From assembly GCA_009377735.1 (NCBI GenBank), contig WHTL01000022.1, positions 1 through 19,560 on the forward strand: 19,560 nucleotides of DNA, in the 5' to 3' direction. Position numbers and translations under genes: made by a program. This document shows positions 7,957 to 15,666 of the stretch, in pieces (position 1 is the stretch's first letter; each line of letters starts with the position of its first letter). The notes beneath the pieces are model-generated. The model did not search any database, had not been told where the DNA came from, and saw nothing but the letters and a program-made list of their open reading frames with translations. Origin of the DNA: Acidimicrobiia bacterium (lineage in GTDB: Bacteria > Actinomycetota > Acidimicrobiia > Spongiisociales > ZC4RG35).

Positions 7957-8171
7957 CCGGTGATAACCGAGGCAAGCCCCCATGTGCTGAGGAGGACACC
8001 GATGATCATCAGGAATATGACACGGCCACGTCGGAAGGGGCCAGCGGCACCGGATGGTCGCTCACCCCGAGAGTGCTTCCACCACGCCAACCCGTTCCCA
8101 AGTATCAGTGCAGCCCCGAGTGCAAGGATCATCTGAGCGAAGAGACTGTCGAGCCCCAGGATCTCGGCCAT
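7953..8171 (-). CDS. Small two-helix membrane protein coupled to the P-type ATPase
   Basis: A 72-residue protein I do not recognise by name. It has two hydrophobic segments (about 9-30, FAQMILALGAALILGNGLAW; and about 51-70, VIFLMIIGVLLSTWGLASVI) joined by a short basic, Gly/Pro-containing loop (KHSRGERPSGAAGPFRRGR). The positive loop suggests that both ends face outward, by the positive-inside rule. Its stop overlaps the ATPase ATG by 4 nt. I chose the ATG at 8171 because TACCGT lies 7 nt upstream; a GTG at 8246 would give 97 residues with a polar N-terminal tail lacking any signal. The tight coupling suggests a partner or regulatory subunit of the pump, comparable in size to the micropeptides that regulate SERCA. 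No homology is claimed. Confidence 0.7.
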   Translation of the reverse strand: MAEILGLDSLFAQMILALGAALILGNGLAWWKHSRGERPSGAAGPFRRGRVIFLMIIGVLLSTWGLASVITG

Positions 8172-8178
8172 GAACTTG

Positions 8179-8184
8179 ACGGTA
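8179..8184 (-). promoter_or_regulatory. -10-like element of the small membrane protein/ATPase unit
   Basis: TACCGT (TAnnnT) on the minus strand ends 7 nt before the ATG at 8171, with no Shine-Dalgarno sequence. This fits a leaderless transcript for the two-gene unit. Confidence 0.4.
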
Positions 8185-8266
8185 GCGGACTGTCTCGGTT
8201 CTTCTTCGGCGCTGAAGGAGGGGGAACAAGAGTTGAGTGGTGACACGGCATATCGGGTTCTTGCGC

Positions 8267-8272
8267 TATCGT
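8267..8272 (+). promoter_or_regulatory. -10-like element of purC
   Basis: TATCGT (TAnnnT) ends 8 nt before the GTG at 8281, with no Shine-Dalgarno sequence between. Together with homology to the N-terminus of other PurC proteins it supports a leaderless GTG start for the purine operon. Confidence 0.4.
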
Positions 8273-8280
8273 TGGGCCAC

Positions 8281-9159
8281 GTGCCGACACTGTCTCATAT
8301 CGCCTCCGGGAAGGTACGCGAGATCTACGAGATCGACGCCGAAAGGTTGTTGTTTGTCGCCACCGATCGCATCTCTGCTTACGACGTCATCCTCACCCAG
8401 ACGATCCCGGACAAGGGTCGGGTTCTCACAGGTTTGTCCCGTTTCTTCTTCGACCTCCTCGACGCCCCTAATCATCTGATCACCACCGACCTTTCCGATG
8501 TCCCCGGTCTCGACGACGACGAGCGTGAGGATCTCACCGGACGGGCGATGGTGGTGCGTCGAGTCGAGGTCATACCTATCGAGTGTGTCGTCCGCGGATA
8601 CCTGTATGGCTCATCCTGGAGGGAGTATCGGGACGGAGGTGGACCCACGACCGAGCATCTACCTAGTGGTCTTCAGCTGGCAGACGAGCTGGTGGAACCG
8701 ATCTTCACCCCCTCCACCAAGGCAACGACCGGCCATGACGAGAACATAACCGAGGCACAGACGAGACAGCAGCTTGGTGACGACCTTTACGAGGACCTGA
8801 AACAGAGCTCCATCGACATCTATCAGCGAGCCGGGAGACACGCGGCAGAACGTGGTGTGATTCTCGCCGACACCAAGTTCGAGTTCGGGCGCACCGCCGA
8901 CGACGAGGTGATCCTCATCGATGAGGTGCTCACCCCCGACTCCTCCCGTTATTGGCCTCGAGATTCCTGGGAGCCCGGCCACGACGTTCCCTCCTACGAC
9001 AAGCAGTACGTGAGGGATTGGCTCGACACCACCGACTGGGACAAGACGCCACCTCCGCCGGACCTGCCAGACGAGGTCGTCTCAGGCACCAGGAACCGCT
9101 ACATCGAAGCATACGAGAAGATCACGGACTCGTCCTTCGACGACTACCTCCAGCGGTGA
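8281..9159 (+). CDS. purC: Phosphoribosylaminoimidazole-succinocarboxamide synthase
   Basis: PurC joins CAIR and aspartate, using ATP, to make SAICAR in de novo purine synthesis in the cytoplasm. At 292 residues it has the usual length for actinobacteria. Family motifs in order: ASGKVREIYEI near the N-terminus, ATDRISAYDV, IPDKGRVLTGLS, ECVVRGYLYGSSWREY, FTPSTKA then HDENIT, LADTKFEFG, and DEVLTPDSSRYWP followed by YDKQYVRDWL. The GTG at 8281 aligns with known PurC N-termini and has a -10-like hexamer 8 nt upstream. An in-frame TTG at 8233 follows a purine-rich AAGGAGGGG (8215-8223) and is a real alternative that would add 16 residues. It is the first gene of a purC-purS-purQ-purL cluster, with purS 16 nt downstream. 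Confidence 0.95.
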   Translation: MPTLSHIASGKVREIYEIDAERLLFVATDRISAYDVILTQTIPDKGRVLTGLSRFFFDLLDAPNHLITTDLSDVPGLDDDEREDLTGRAMVVRRVEVIPIECVVRGYLYGSSWREYRDGGGPTTEHLPSGLQLADELVEPIFTPSTKATTGHDENITEAQTRQQLGDDLYEDLKQSSIDIYQRAGRHAAERGVILADTKFEFGRTADDEVILIDEVLTPDSSRYWPRDSWEPGHDVPSYDKQYVRDWLDTTDWDKTPPPPDLPDEVVSGTRNRYIEAYEKITDSSFDDYLQR

Positions 9160-9175
9160 GGGGGAGGAGAGCTCC

Positions 9176-9421
9176 TTGCAGGTGACCGTCCGCATCATGC
9201 GACGATCGGACATCGCCGACCCGGAGGCAACGACGGTGGCCCGATCCCTTGCCGACCTCGGATACGACGAGGTGAGCGAGGTGCGCACGGGCCGCGAGTT
9301 CATCCTCGAGATCGATTCGGACGACTCCGGCCGTGTTCGGGAGAGAGTCGGTGCCATGTGCGAGGAGATCCTCGCCAACCCCGTAATTGAGGACTACGAG
9401 GTCCTCATCGGCGACTCATGA
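9176..9421 (+). CDS. purS: Phosphoribosylformylglycinamidine synthase subunit PurS
   Basis: An 81-residue PurS, the small bridging subunit of FGAM synthetase that lets ammonia pass from PurQ to PurL. The sequence shows the family pattern: strand QVTVRIM, then DPEATTVARSLADLGYDEVSEVRTGREFIL in two pieces, then a helix ending CEEILANPVIEDYEV. The start is a TTG, decided by a strong purine-rich site (GGAGGAG, about 6-8 nt upstream) just after the purC stop. Its last codon overlaps the purQ start (ATGA at 9418-9421), so translation is coupled. Small size and position between purC and purQ confirm the call. Confidence 0.93.
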   Translation: MQVTVRIMRRSDIADPEATTVARSLADLGYDEVSEVRTGREFILEIDSDDSGRVRERVGAMCEEILANPVIEDYEVLIGDS

Positions 9422-10065
9422 TCGGGGTCATCGTGTTTCCCGGCACAAACTGTGAGCGGGACACGGTGAGGGCCCTGCGGATGATTGGCGCCAAAGCAGA
9501 GTTGGTTTGGCATGGCGAGGAGGCACTAGATGACCTCGACGGGGTGGTTCTTCCGGGCGGGTTCGCCCATGGCGACTACCTCCGCACCGGTGCCATCGCT
9601 GCGCATTCCCCCGTGATGAAGGGTGTGCGTCGTATGGCGGATGCCGGACGGCCGGTTCTGGGAATCTGCAATGGCTTCCAGGTGCTTTGTGAGGCTGGGC
9701 TGCTCCCAGGGGCCTTCGTCGCCAACAGGAATCTCCGGTTCATCTGCCGGTTCGTCGAGGTCGAGATCTCCGACAGCCGCTCTGCTCTCACCGAGGGTCT
9801 GCACCCGGGGACCCGTATCCGCATTCCCCTCAACTCCTTCGAGGGAAACCACCGTGACCCGACGGGCACGGCCCGGGTGGTGGCGCGGTACGTCGACGAT
9901 CCCAACGGATCCCAGGACGGTGTGGCGGCCCTGGCGAATACCGAGGGGAACGTGGTGGGGATCATGCCCCACCCGGAGCGTGCCATGGAGGAAGTCATGG
10001 GATCGGGTGACGGAAGCGAACTGTTGGAATCCTTTGTCCGCGCCACCGAGGCCGCCCGTGTCTGA
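9418..10065 (+). CDS. purQ: Phosphoribosylformylglycinamidine synthase subunit PurQ (glutaminase)
   Basis: PurQ is a 215-residue class I glutamine amidotransferase that releases ammonia for FGAM synthesis by PurL. The nucleophile is C84 in LGICNGFQVL; the other triad members are H185 and E187 in MPHPERAME. The N-terminus IGVIVFPGTNCERDT and LPGGFAHGDYLRTGA are typical of the family. All catalytic residues are present. The ATG overlaps the purS stop by 4 nt. The purL gene follows, either 25 nt later or overlapping by 8 nt, depending on the start used. Confidence 0.95.
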   Translation: MIGVIVFPGTNCERDTVRALRMIGAKAELVWHGEEALDDLDGVVLPGGFAHGDYLRTGAIAAHSPVMKGVRRMADAGRPVLGICNGFQVLCEAGLLPGAFVANRNLRFICRFVEVEISDSRSALTEGLHPGTRIRIPLNSFEGNHRDPTGTARVVARYVDDPNGSQDGVAALANTEGNVVGIMPHPERAMEEVMGSGDGSELLESFVRATEAARV

Positions 10066-10090
10066 TGGGGGAGCGCACAGCCGCCTCACG

Positions 10091-12343
10091 ATGGCGCCCG
10101 AGGAAGACGCCCTTGATCTAGCAGAGGAACCCACTGACGAAGATGTGGCGGTACACCGTCGGCTCGGTCTCACCGACGATGAGGCAACCAAGATCAACCA
10201 GCGTCTGGGACGGGACCCCCTACCCGCCGAGCTGGCGATGTTCTCGGTGATGTGGTCCGAGCACTGCTCCTACAAGTCCTCCCGCACGCACCTCAGTCGG
10301 TTCCCATCCGAGGCGGACTGGGTCGTCGTCGGTCCCGGAGAGAATGCCGGTGTCGTCGATCTGGGTGACGACTGGCTGGCGGCGATCCGCATCGAGAGCC
10401 ACAACCACCCCTCCTTCGTAGAGCCCTATCAAGGGGCGGCCACAGGTGTCGGTGGAATCCTCCGCGACGTGTTCACCATGGGGGCAAGACCGGTGGCACT
10501 GTGGGACCAGATCCGATTCGGAACACTAGACCACCCCAAGAACCGCTTCCTCTTCGACGGGGTCGTGTCGGGGATCTCGGGGTATGGCAACGCAGTGGGA
10601 GTGCCGACGGTTGGTGGGGAGACAGCGTTTGACAAGAGCTATGCGGGCAACCCCCTCGTCAATGTGATGTGTCTCGGGGTTCTCCGCCGGGAAAACCTTG
10701 TGTTGGGGAGAGCCGGGCCACCGGGGACACTTGCCGTGCTGGTCGGCGCCGCAACTGGTAGGGATGGCATCGGAGGCGCCTCCGTCCTGGCCTCGGCGCC
10801 ACTCGGGGAGGACAGTGGAGCGAAGCGACCGGCCGTGCAGGTCGGTGACCCCTTCGAGGAAAAGAAGCTGATCGAGGCATGTCTGGAGCTCTACGACCGT
10901 GACCTGGTGCTGGGGGTCCAGGATCTGGGTGCGGCGGGCCTCACCTGTGCCTTCTCCGAACCGGCGGCACGCTCCGGTGTGGGAATGAGGGTCGATCTCG
11001 ATGCCGTCCATACCCGCGAGGCCGGGATGACAGCGCCCGAACTGCTCATGTCCGAGTCACAAGAGCGGATGATGGTTTTCGTGGATCCCGAGAAGCTCGA
11101 GGATGTCCTGGAGGTCGCCAACAGATGGGAGACCACGGCGTCGGTTGTGGGAGTGGTCGAGGCTGGAGACACCATCTCGATAAGACATGGTGACGAGGTC
11201 GTGGCCGAGGTGCCCGCGACCGCACTCACCGACGAAGCACCTATATATGAGAGACCGTTGGGTGAGCCTCCCTGGTTGGAGGATCTCTGGTCCAACACCC
11301 TCGAGTTCATGGCCACGCCTGACGTGGGCGAGGCTCTGCAGGCACTGCTCGACGATCCCTCCATCGCTTCGGCACGGTGGGCGTACGAGCAGTACGACCA
11401 CATGCTGTTCGGGGACACACTGGTAAAACCGGGACACGACTCATCACTCCTCAGGATCCACGGAACCAGCAAGGCACTGGCCGTTACCTCCGATGGGAAT
11501 GGCCGGCTTTGCTTGCTCGACCCGAGACGCGGTGCGGCTCGTCTCGTGTATGAGGCTGCATTGAATATCGCAACGGTAGGGGCCAGGACGCTCGCGGTAG
11601 TCGACAACCTCAACTTCGGAAGCCCGGAGAAACCCGAGGTGATGTGGCAATTCCGGGAGACGGTGGAGGGCATCTCCGAAGCCTGTGAGACATTGGGGAT
11701 CCCCGTGATTGGGGGCAATGTTTCCTTCTACAACGAGTCGGGTGGAAGGGACATCCACCCCACCCCGGTGATCGGATTGCTCGGACTCACCGATCCCGTT
11801 CCCGAGCGGCTCCCCACCCTCGAACGAGCTGGCGAAGGTATGGAAATCTGGTTCATCGGGTATCCCGATGTCGTCAATCTGGCGGGATCGGCGGTGGAAC
11901 AGACGATGTTCGGCCACACCGGTGGCCGACCCGTGGCACCCGATTCCGTGCTCGCAAGGAATGTGATCGAGTTGACTCGTCGTTTGGCTGTCGAAGGATC
12001 GGTCGTCGTCCTCCACGACGTCTCCGACGGTGGGGCGGCGGTCGCCGTTTCAGAAATCGCCATTGCCTCCGACGTTGGGATGGAGGTCCAGTATCGGGAC
12101 TGGAGACATCTCTTCTGTGAGGACCCACATCGTCTTGTGGCGGTGGTGGAGCCGGAGCAAGTGACCAACCTTGTTCGTCACGCTGAAGAGCTGGGAGTAC
12201 CCGCGGAGAGGATCGGTGGCGTTGGTGGTCGAAGCATCACCTTGGAGGGACCAATGGGCGTGAGAAACGAGTTGGGTGTCGATGATGCTCGCATCCTCTA
12301 CGAAGGAGCCATCTCCCGCCGTATGGACGCACCATTACTGTGA
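10091..12343 (+). CDS. purL: Phosphoribosylformylglycinamidine synthase subunit PurL
   Basis: PurL makes FGAM from FGAR, ATP and ammonia supplied by PurQ via PurS. With the ATG at 10091 it is 750 residues, the usual size of the small (non-fused) PurL. Motifs in order: LAMFSVMWSEHCSYKSSRTH near the N-terminus, IESHNHPSFVEPYQGAATG with GGILRDVFTMGA, GGETAFDKSYAGNP, VQDLGAAGLTCAFSE, the second half with VVDNLNFGSPEKPEVMWQF, GGNVSFYNESGG, and LHDVSDGGAAVAVSE. A GTG at 10058 in the same frame would overlap purQ by 8 nt and add 11 residues; neither start has an ideal Shine-Dalgarno sequence (GGGGGAG is about 17 nt before the ATG), so the start is uncertain. The phosphofructokinase gene follows after 31 nt. 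Confidence 0.95.
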   Translation: MAPEEDALDLAEEPTDEDVAVHRRLGLTDDEATKINQRLGRDPLPAELAMFSVMWSEHCSYKSSRTHLSRFPSEADWVVVGPGENAGVVDLGDDWLAAIRIESHNHPSFVEPYQGAATGVGGILRDVFTMGARPVALWDQIRFGTLDHPKNRFLFDGVVSGISGYGNAVGVPTVGGETAFDKSYAGNPLVNVMCLGVLRRENLVLGRAGPPGTLAVLVGAATGRDGIGGASVLASAPLGEDSGAKRPAVQVGDPFEEKKLIEACLELYDRDLVLGVQDLGAAGLTCAFSEPAARSGVGMRVDLDAVHTREAGMTAPELLMSESQERMMVFVDPEKLEDVLEVANRWETTASVVGVVEAGDTISIRHGDEVVAEVPATALTDEAPIYERPLGEPPWLEDLWSNTLEFMATPDVGEALQALLDDPSIASARWAYEQYDHMLFGDTLVKPGHDSSLLRIHGTSKALAVTSDGNGRLCLLDPRRGAARLVYEAALNIATVGARTLAVVDNLNFGSPEKPEVMWQFRETVEGISEACETLGIPVIGGNVSFYNESGGRDIHPTPVIGLLGLTDPVPERLPTLERAGEGMEIWFIGYPDVVNLAGSAVEQTMFGHTGGRPVAPDSVLARNVIELTRRLAVEGSVVVLHDVSDGGAAVAVSEIAIASDVGMEVQYRDWRHLFCEDPHRLVAVVEPEQVTNLVRHAEELGVPAERIGGVGGRSITLEGPMGVRNELGVDDARILYEGAISRRMDAPLL

Positions 12344-12374
12344 GACCGAGATCCCGACGACAGTCGAGGGAGAG

Positions 12375-13493
12375 ATGACAACGATCGGTATCCTCACCGC
12401 GGGAGGTGATGCACCGGGGTTGAACGCCGCCATCCGGGCCATCGGGAAATCGGCCCTGATCAGCCACGATATGCATGTGATCGGTTTTCGTGAGGGCTTC
12501 CGCGGTCTCATGCAGAATCGATTCATCAGGCTGGGCACCGACGAACTCTCGGGGATACTCATCCGGGGCGGAACAGTGCTGGGCACCTCCCGGGCGAAGG
12601 TCCACAAGATGGATGTGGGCAACGGCGAGCGGCTCGACATGCGGCCAATGATGAAGAAGGTCACCGAACAGCATCAGATCGATGCCCTGGTATGTCTCGG
12701 AGGCGGAGGGACGATCAAGAACGCCTATCGCCTGGAAGAGGTTGGCGTGCCGGTGCTTGCCCTTCCCAAGACGATCGACAACGACATCTGGGGCACGGAC
12801 GCCACCTTCGGTTTCGACACCGCCCTAAATATCGCCACCGAGGCCATCGACAGGCTCCACTCCACAGCCCATTCCCACCACCGGATCGTCGTGGTGGAGA
12901 TCATGGGTCACAACACGGGATGGCTGGCCCTCGGATCGGGTATCGCCGGTGGGGCCGATGTGATCCTCATCCCTGAGATCCCCTACGACGAGGACTCGAT
13001 CGCCGAGGCGATTCTCAGTCGGAAGGCAGCCGGCAACCCGTTCTCGATCGTGGCCATCGCCGAAGGCGCCATGAGCCGGTCCATGACTGAGGAGCGGGAC
13101 CGACTCAAGAATATCAAGAAGGAGTCGAAGGACGACGACGCCACGGCGGCGAGCGAGGAATTGGATCGTCTCGACGAGGTCAGGGAGGACATCACCCACG
13201 ATCTTGCGTCAGCACTGGAATTGCGCACAGGTCTGGAGAGCCGAGTGACGATCCTGGGCCACGTGCAACGGGGAGGCACCCCGTCCCCGAGGGACCGGCT
13301 CCTTGCCACCCGTCTCGGTACCGCGTGTGTGGACCTCATAGCTGATGGTGTCACCGGGGTGTTGGTGGCTTCCGAAAACGACGGGTACAAGCCCATTCCA
13401 CTTGCCGAGGTCGCCGGCAAGAGGAAGTCGGTACCCCTCGACCACCGCTGGATCGGCGCCGCCCGTTCCATGGGCATCAACCTAGGGGATTGA
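12375..13493 (+). CDS. 6-phosphofructokinase family protein
   Basis: A 372-residue phosphofructokinase of the PfkA superfamily, acting on fructose 6-phosphate in glycolysis or, for PPi-type members, reversibly. Visible motifs: GILTAGGDAPGLNAAIR, GFREGFRGL, GGTVLGTSR, PKTIDNDIWGTD with catalytic D135 and D137, VEIMGHNTGWLAL, IAEGA, and ILGHVQRGGTPSPRDR. The nucleotide/Mg2+ loop reads GGGGT, so the Asp (E. coli D103, motif GGDGS) is replaced by G111. The position decides phosphate donor and metal binding, so donor preference cannot be told. A charged insert (about 240-275, RLKNIKKESKDDD) matches mixed-substrate PFKs more than E. coli PfkA. The ATG at 12375 is preceded closely by GAGGGAGAG; in-frame earlier starts inside purL are rejected. 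It is probably co-transcribed with the purine genes. Confidence 0.9.
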   Translation: MTTIGILTAGGDAPGLNAAIRAIGKSALISHDMHVIGFREGFRGLMQNRFIRLGTDELSGILIRGGTVLGTSRAKVHKMDVGNGERLDMRPMMKKVTEQHQIDALVCLGGGGTIKNAYRLEEVGVPVLALPKTIDNDIWGTDATFGFDTALNIATEAIDRLHSTAHSHHRIVVVEIMGHNTGWLALGSGIAGGADVILIPEIPYDEDSIAEAILSRKAAGNPFSIVAIAEGAMSRSMTEERDRLKNIKKESKDDDATAASEELDRLDEVREDITHDLASALELRTGLESRVTILGHVQRGGTPSPRDRLLATRLGTACVDLIADGVTGVLVASENDGYKPIPLAEVAGKRKSVPLDHRWIGAARSMGINLGD

Positions 13494-13523
13494 TACTCCC
13501 CGCTTCCTCCGGTCCATGCTGTC

Positions 13524-13553
13524 CTTCCTACACGTTCCTACACCTTCCTACAT
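13524..13553. repeat. Three 10-bp tandem repeats
   Basis: CTTCCTACAC, GTTCCTACAC and CTTCCTACAT stand head to tail with a period of exactly 10 bp, about one helical turn. They lie between the convergent phosphofructokinase and histidine-kinase genes. No function is known. Confidence 0.85.
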
Positions 13554-13556
13554 TCT

Positions 13557-13577
13557 CCCCCCGCCGTTGGCGGGTGG
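13557..13577. terminator. Possible bidirectional terminator hairpin
   Basis: CCCGCC-GTT-GGCGGG (13560-13574) is a 6-bp perfect stem with a 3-nt loop; after one mismatch two more C-G pairs extend it. It stands between two convergent genes, where a terminator is expected. No T tract follows on either strand, so the call is tentative. Confidence 0.35.
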
Positions 13578-13608
13578 ACAATCTTCGTCCGGATGTCGAT
13601 AGTCGTCG

Positions 13609-14976
13609 CTAGTTGGGGTCTAGAGGGAGTCTTATTTCGAAGATGGCGCCGGGGGCTCCCGGGTTGGTCAGGTGGAGTGTGCCTCCGTGGCGCGTCACAA
13701 TGTCACGGGCGATGGCCAGCCCCAGACCGGCTCCACCTTTATTGGGTGTGCGACTCTCGTCGAGGCGACTGAACCTATCAAAGATGTGTTTGGCGTCCGA
13801 CCGGGGGATGCCAACGCCGTCATCGCCAACAGTCATTACGGCTCGCCCATCTGTCTCTTTGAGGCCAATGACGACGCGGGTCGAGGCATGATGCCCCGCG
13901 TTGTCGACCACGTTCTTGATGGCACGAGCCAGATCATCCCGATCTCCGTGTACCTGTGCCCCTGACACCTCGGAGAGATCGACTTCGACTCTTCCGTTTT
14001 GCATCAGCAGGCTGCCCTCATGGAGCACCAGGTCGTCAAGGTCGACCGGCCCAGAACGAGGGTGAGACTCGCCGGCGTCGGCACGGGCCAGATACAGCAG
14101 ATCCTCGACAATCTCTTGTAGCCCTACGACCTCCTCGTGTAGCGAGCCGAGGCGATCTTTCTCCGCAAGGTCCTCAGATGAGAGGATCTCTACTTCCAGC
14201 TCCGTCCTCAGTCTCGTGAGAGGGCTCCGCAGTTCGTGGGAGACGTCGGCCACGAATCGCCTTTCCCGCTCGATCGAGGATGAAAGCCGATCGAGCATCT
14301 GGTTCATCGTGTTGGCGAGATGATCAATCTCGTCCTCAGTTCCAGTCTCGGGAACTCGTCTTTCCAAATCTGAGCTGGTGATCGACGCCACCTCTGAGGT
14401 GATGGCTTGCACGGGGTCAAGTGTCCGACCCACCAACCACCAGATCAAGCTGGCCAGAGCAGCGACGGAAATTGGGATTATCACCACCAGGGCCCCCGCC
14501 AGACGTCGCGTGCTTTCGACCACGCCGTCGAATGATGTGCCCACATGGAGAGCACCACCTTCGAGGGGACGGGTGAGAACCCGGGATACAGTATCGTCCA
14601 CCGTCGCCAGGCTGACATTTCGGATGGTGTCGCCGCCACCACCCGTCGATATATCGAACGCGGCGGTGCCCCGTATGTTCTGGCTTGTGCTGATGACACG
14701 CCCCTGGGCATCGACCAGCTGTACGAAACCTTCACCGGCACGAGAAGAAAGTCCTTCTGGCCGGTCCCTATCCGAGCCCAGCGAGAGCAGATCGAACCCT
14801 TCTTGACGAAACGACGCGATGTCGTCAGCTCGTTGGGCCAGGGTCCGGTCGATGTTGGAAACGTAACCGGAACGCACCAAAACAACTAGAGCCACACCGG
14901 CGACGATGAGAAGGAGTCCGACCACCGTTGAAGCCATGGCCGTCACCCAGAAGCGAATACCGCCTTTCTTGAACAC
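13609..14976 (-). CDS. Sensor histidine kinase
   Basis: A 455-residue membrane-bound sensor kinase. Layout: TM1 (about 10-34), extracytoplasmic sensor segment (about 35-160, no known domain seen), TM2 (about 160-183), HAMP linker (about 184-237), HisKA dimer domain with phospho-accepting H247 in FVADVSHELRSPLTRL, and ATPase domain with N box NVVDNA (355-360), G1 VGDDGVGIP, F box IFDRF and G2 GGAGLGLAI. All kinase motifs are intact. The start is a GTG directly after the response-regulator stop, with no gap (TAA then GTG), and a G-rich run in the preceding codons; translation is presumably coupled. It should phosphorylate the partner OmpR-type regulator. The stimulus is unknown; the nearby binding-protein genes suggest envelope or nutrient sensing. 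Confidence 0.93.
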   Translation of the reverse strand: MFKKGGIRFWVTAMASTVVGLLLIVAGVALVVLVRSGYVSNIDRTLAQRADDIASFRQEGFDLLSLGSDRDRPEGLSSRAGEGFVQLVDAQGRVISTSQNIRGTAAFDISTGGGGDTIRNVSLATVDDTVSRVLTRPLEGGALHVGTSFDGVVESTRRLAGALVVIIPISVAALASLIWWLVGRTLDPVQAITSEVASITSSDLERRVPETGTEDEIDHLANTMNQMLDRLSSSIERERRFVADVSHELRSPLTRLRTELEVEILSSEDLAEKDRLGSLHEEVVGLQEIVEDLLYLARADAGESHPRSGPVDLDDLVLHEGSLLMQNGRVEVDLSEVSGAQVHGDRDDLARAIKNVVDNAGHHASTRVVIGLKETDGRAVMTVGDDGVGIPRSDAKHIFDRFSRLDESRTPNKGGAGLGLAIARDIVTRHGGTLHLTNPGAPGAIFEIRLPLDPN

Positions 14977-15654
14977 TTAGCCCCCGTCGGAGGCCAGGCG
15001 GTAACCGACACCCCGCACCGTCTCAATGGCCCGCCTGCCATAGGGTTCGTCGATCTTGGAACGGAGCCGCCTTACGTAGACCTCGACGATGTTCGGGTCG
15101 CCGCTGAATCCGTCCTCCCATACCCCGTTGATGATTTCTGTCTTACTGAGGACCTGGCCCGAACGCCGAAGAAGGAACTCGAGAACGTCGAACTGACGGG
15201 CGGTCAGAGTGATCTCGGTGTCCGACCTCCATGCTCGGCGCGCCGCCGGATCTATGTAGAGGTCACCCGCTTCCACCGGTGCGGGGTCCTTCCCGTTGGA
15301 GCGTCGCAGCAGAGCCCGAACACGAGCGACGAGAACCGCGAACGAGAAGGGTTTCGTGAGGTAGTCATCCGCACCTGTATCGAGTGCCTCCGCCTCATCG
15401 AGATCACCATCCTTGGCGGTGAGCATCAGGACGGGCGTCCAATCGTCAGCCTTCCTCAAGTCGGCGCAGACCAAGAAACCGTTTCGGCCCGGCAACAGGA
15501 TGTCGAGGATGATGATGTCGTAGCTGTGTTCGGTGGCCAGCCGGATCCCGTCGGGACCATTCAGGGCGCTGTCCACCCGGAAGCCTTCTGCCTCCAGCCC
15601 CCGGGCCACCATGGCTGCGACCTTCTCGTCATCCTCGATGATGAGGACTTTCAC
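14977..15654 (-). CDS. OmpR/PhoB-type response regulator
   Basis: A 225-residue two-domain regulator. The receiver domain (about 1-115) has the acidic pair EDD at residues 7-9, phospho-acceptor D51 in IIILDILLPG, the switch Thr region MLTAKD, and K101 in LTKPFS. The C-terminal winged-helix domain (about 130-222) contains LTARQFDVLEFLLRRSGQVLS in two pieces and VEVYVRRLRSKID, the DNA-recognition helix of OmpR-type regulators, then ETVRGVGYRL. It starts with GTG at 15654, just 6 nt after GATAAT on the minus strand and with no Shine-Dalgarno sequence, so the transcript is probably leaderless. It is co-transcribed with the kinase and divergent from the binding-protein genes, which are candidate targets. 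Confidence 0.94.
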   Translation of the reverse strand: MKVLIIEDDEKVAAMVARGLEAEGFRVDSALNGPDGIRLATEHSYDIIILDILLPGRNGFLVCADLRKADDWTPVLMLTAKDGDLDEAEALDTGADDYLTKPFSFAVLVARVRALLRRSNGKDPAPVEAGDLYIDPAARRAWRSDTEITLTARQFDVLEFLLRRSGQVLSKTEIINGVWEDGFSGDPNIVEVYVRRLRSKIDEPYGRRAIETVRGVGYRLASDGG

Positions 15655-15660
15655 TCAACC

Positions 15661-15666
15661 ATTATC
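15661..15666 (-). promoter_or_regulatory. -10 element of the response regulator/kinase unit
   Basis: GATAAT on the minus strand matches TATAAT at five of six bases, is preceded by TGG (an extended -10), and ends 6 nt before the GTG at 15654. Transcription would start at the start codon. The -35 region is poor, which an extended -10 can tolerate. Confidence 0.5.

Noticed and set aside
6851..7963. A 370-codon plus-strand open frame opposite the ATPase gene
   Set aside because: Ser/Thr/Arg-rich shadow of a strongly conserved gene on the other strand; no domain seen.
8170..8280. Longer purC starting at 8170 or at the TTG 8233
   Set aside because: PurC homologues begin near the GTG at 8281. The TTG follows a purine-rich stretch and is noted as an alternative, but the extra residues match nothing in the family.
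9623..10090. The purL frame stays open through most of purQ
   Set aside because: The upstream 150 codons are an out-of-frame reading of purQ; PurL similarity begins only near 10091.
13524..13553. Short tandem repeats considered as a CRISPR remnant
   Set aside because: Units are 10 bp with no spacers, and no cas genes are present.
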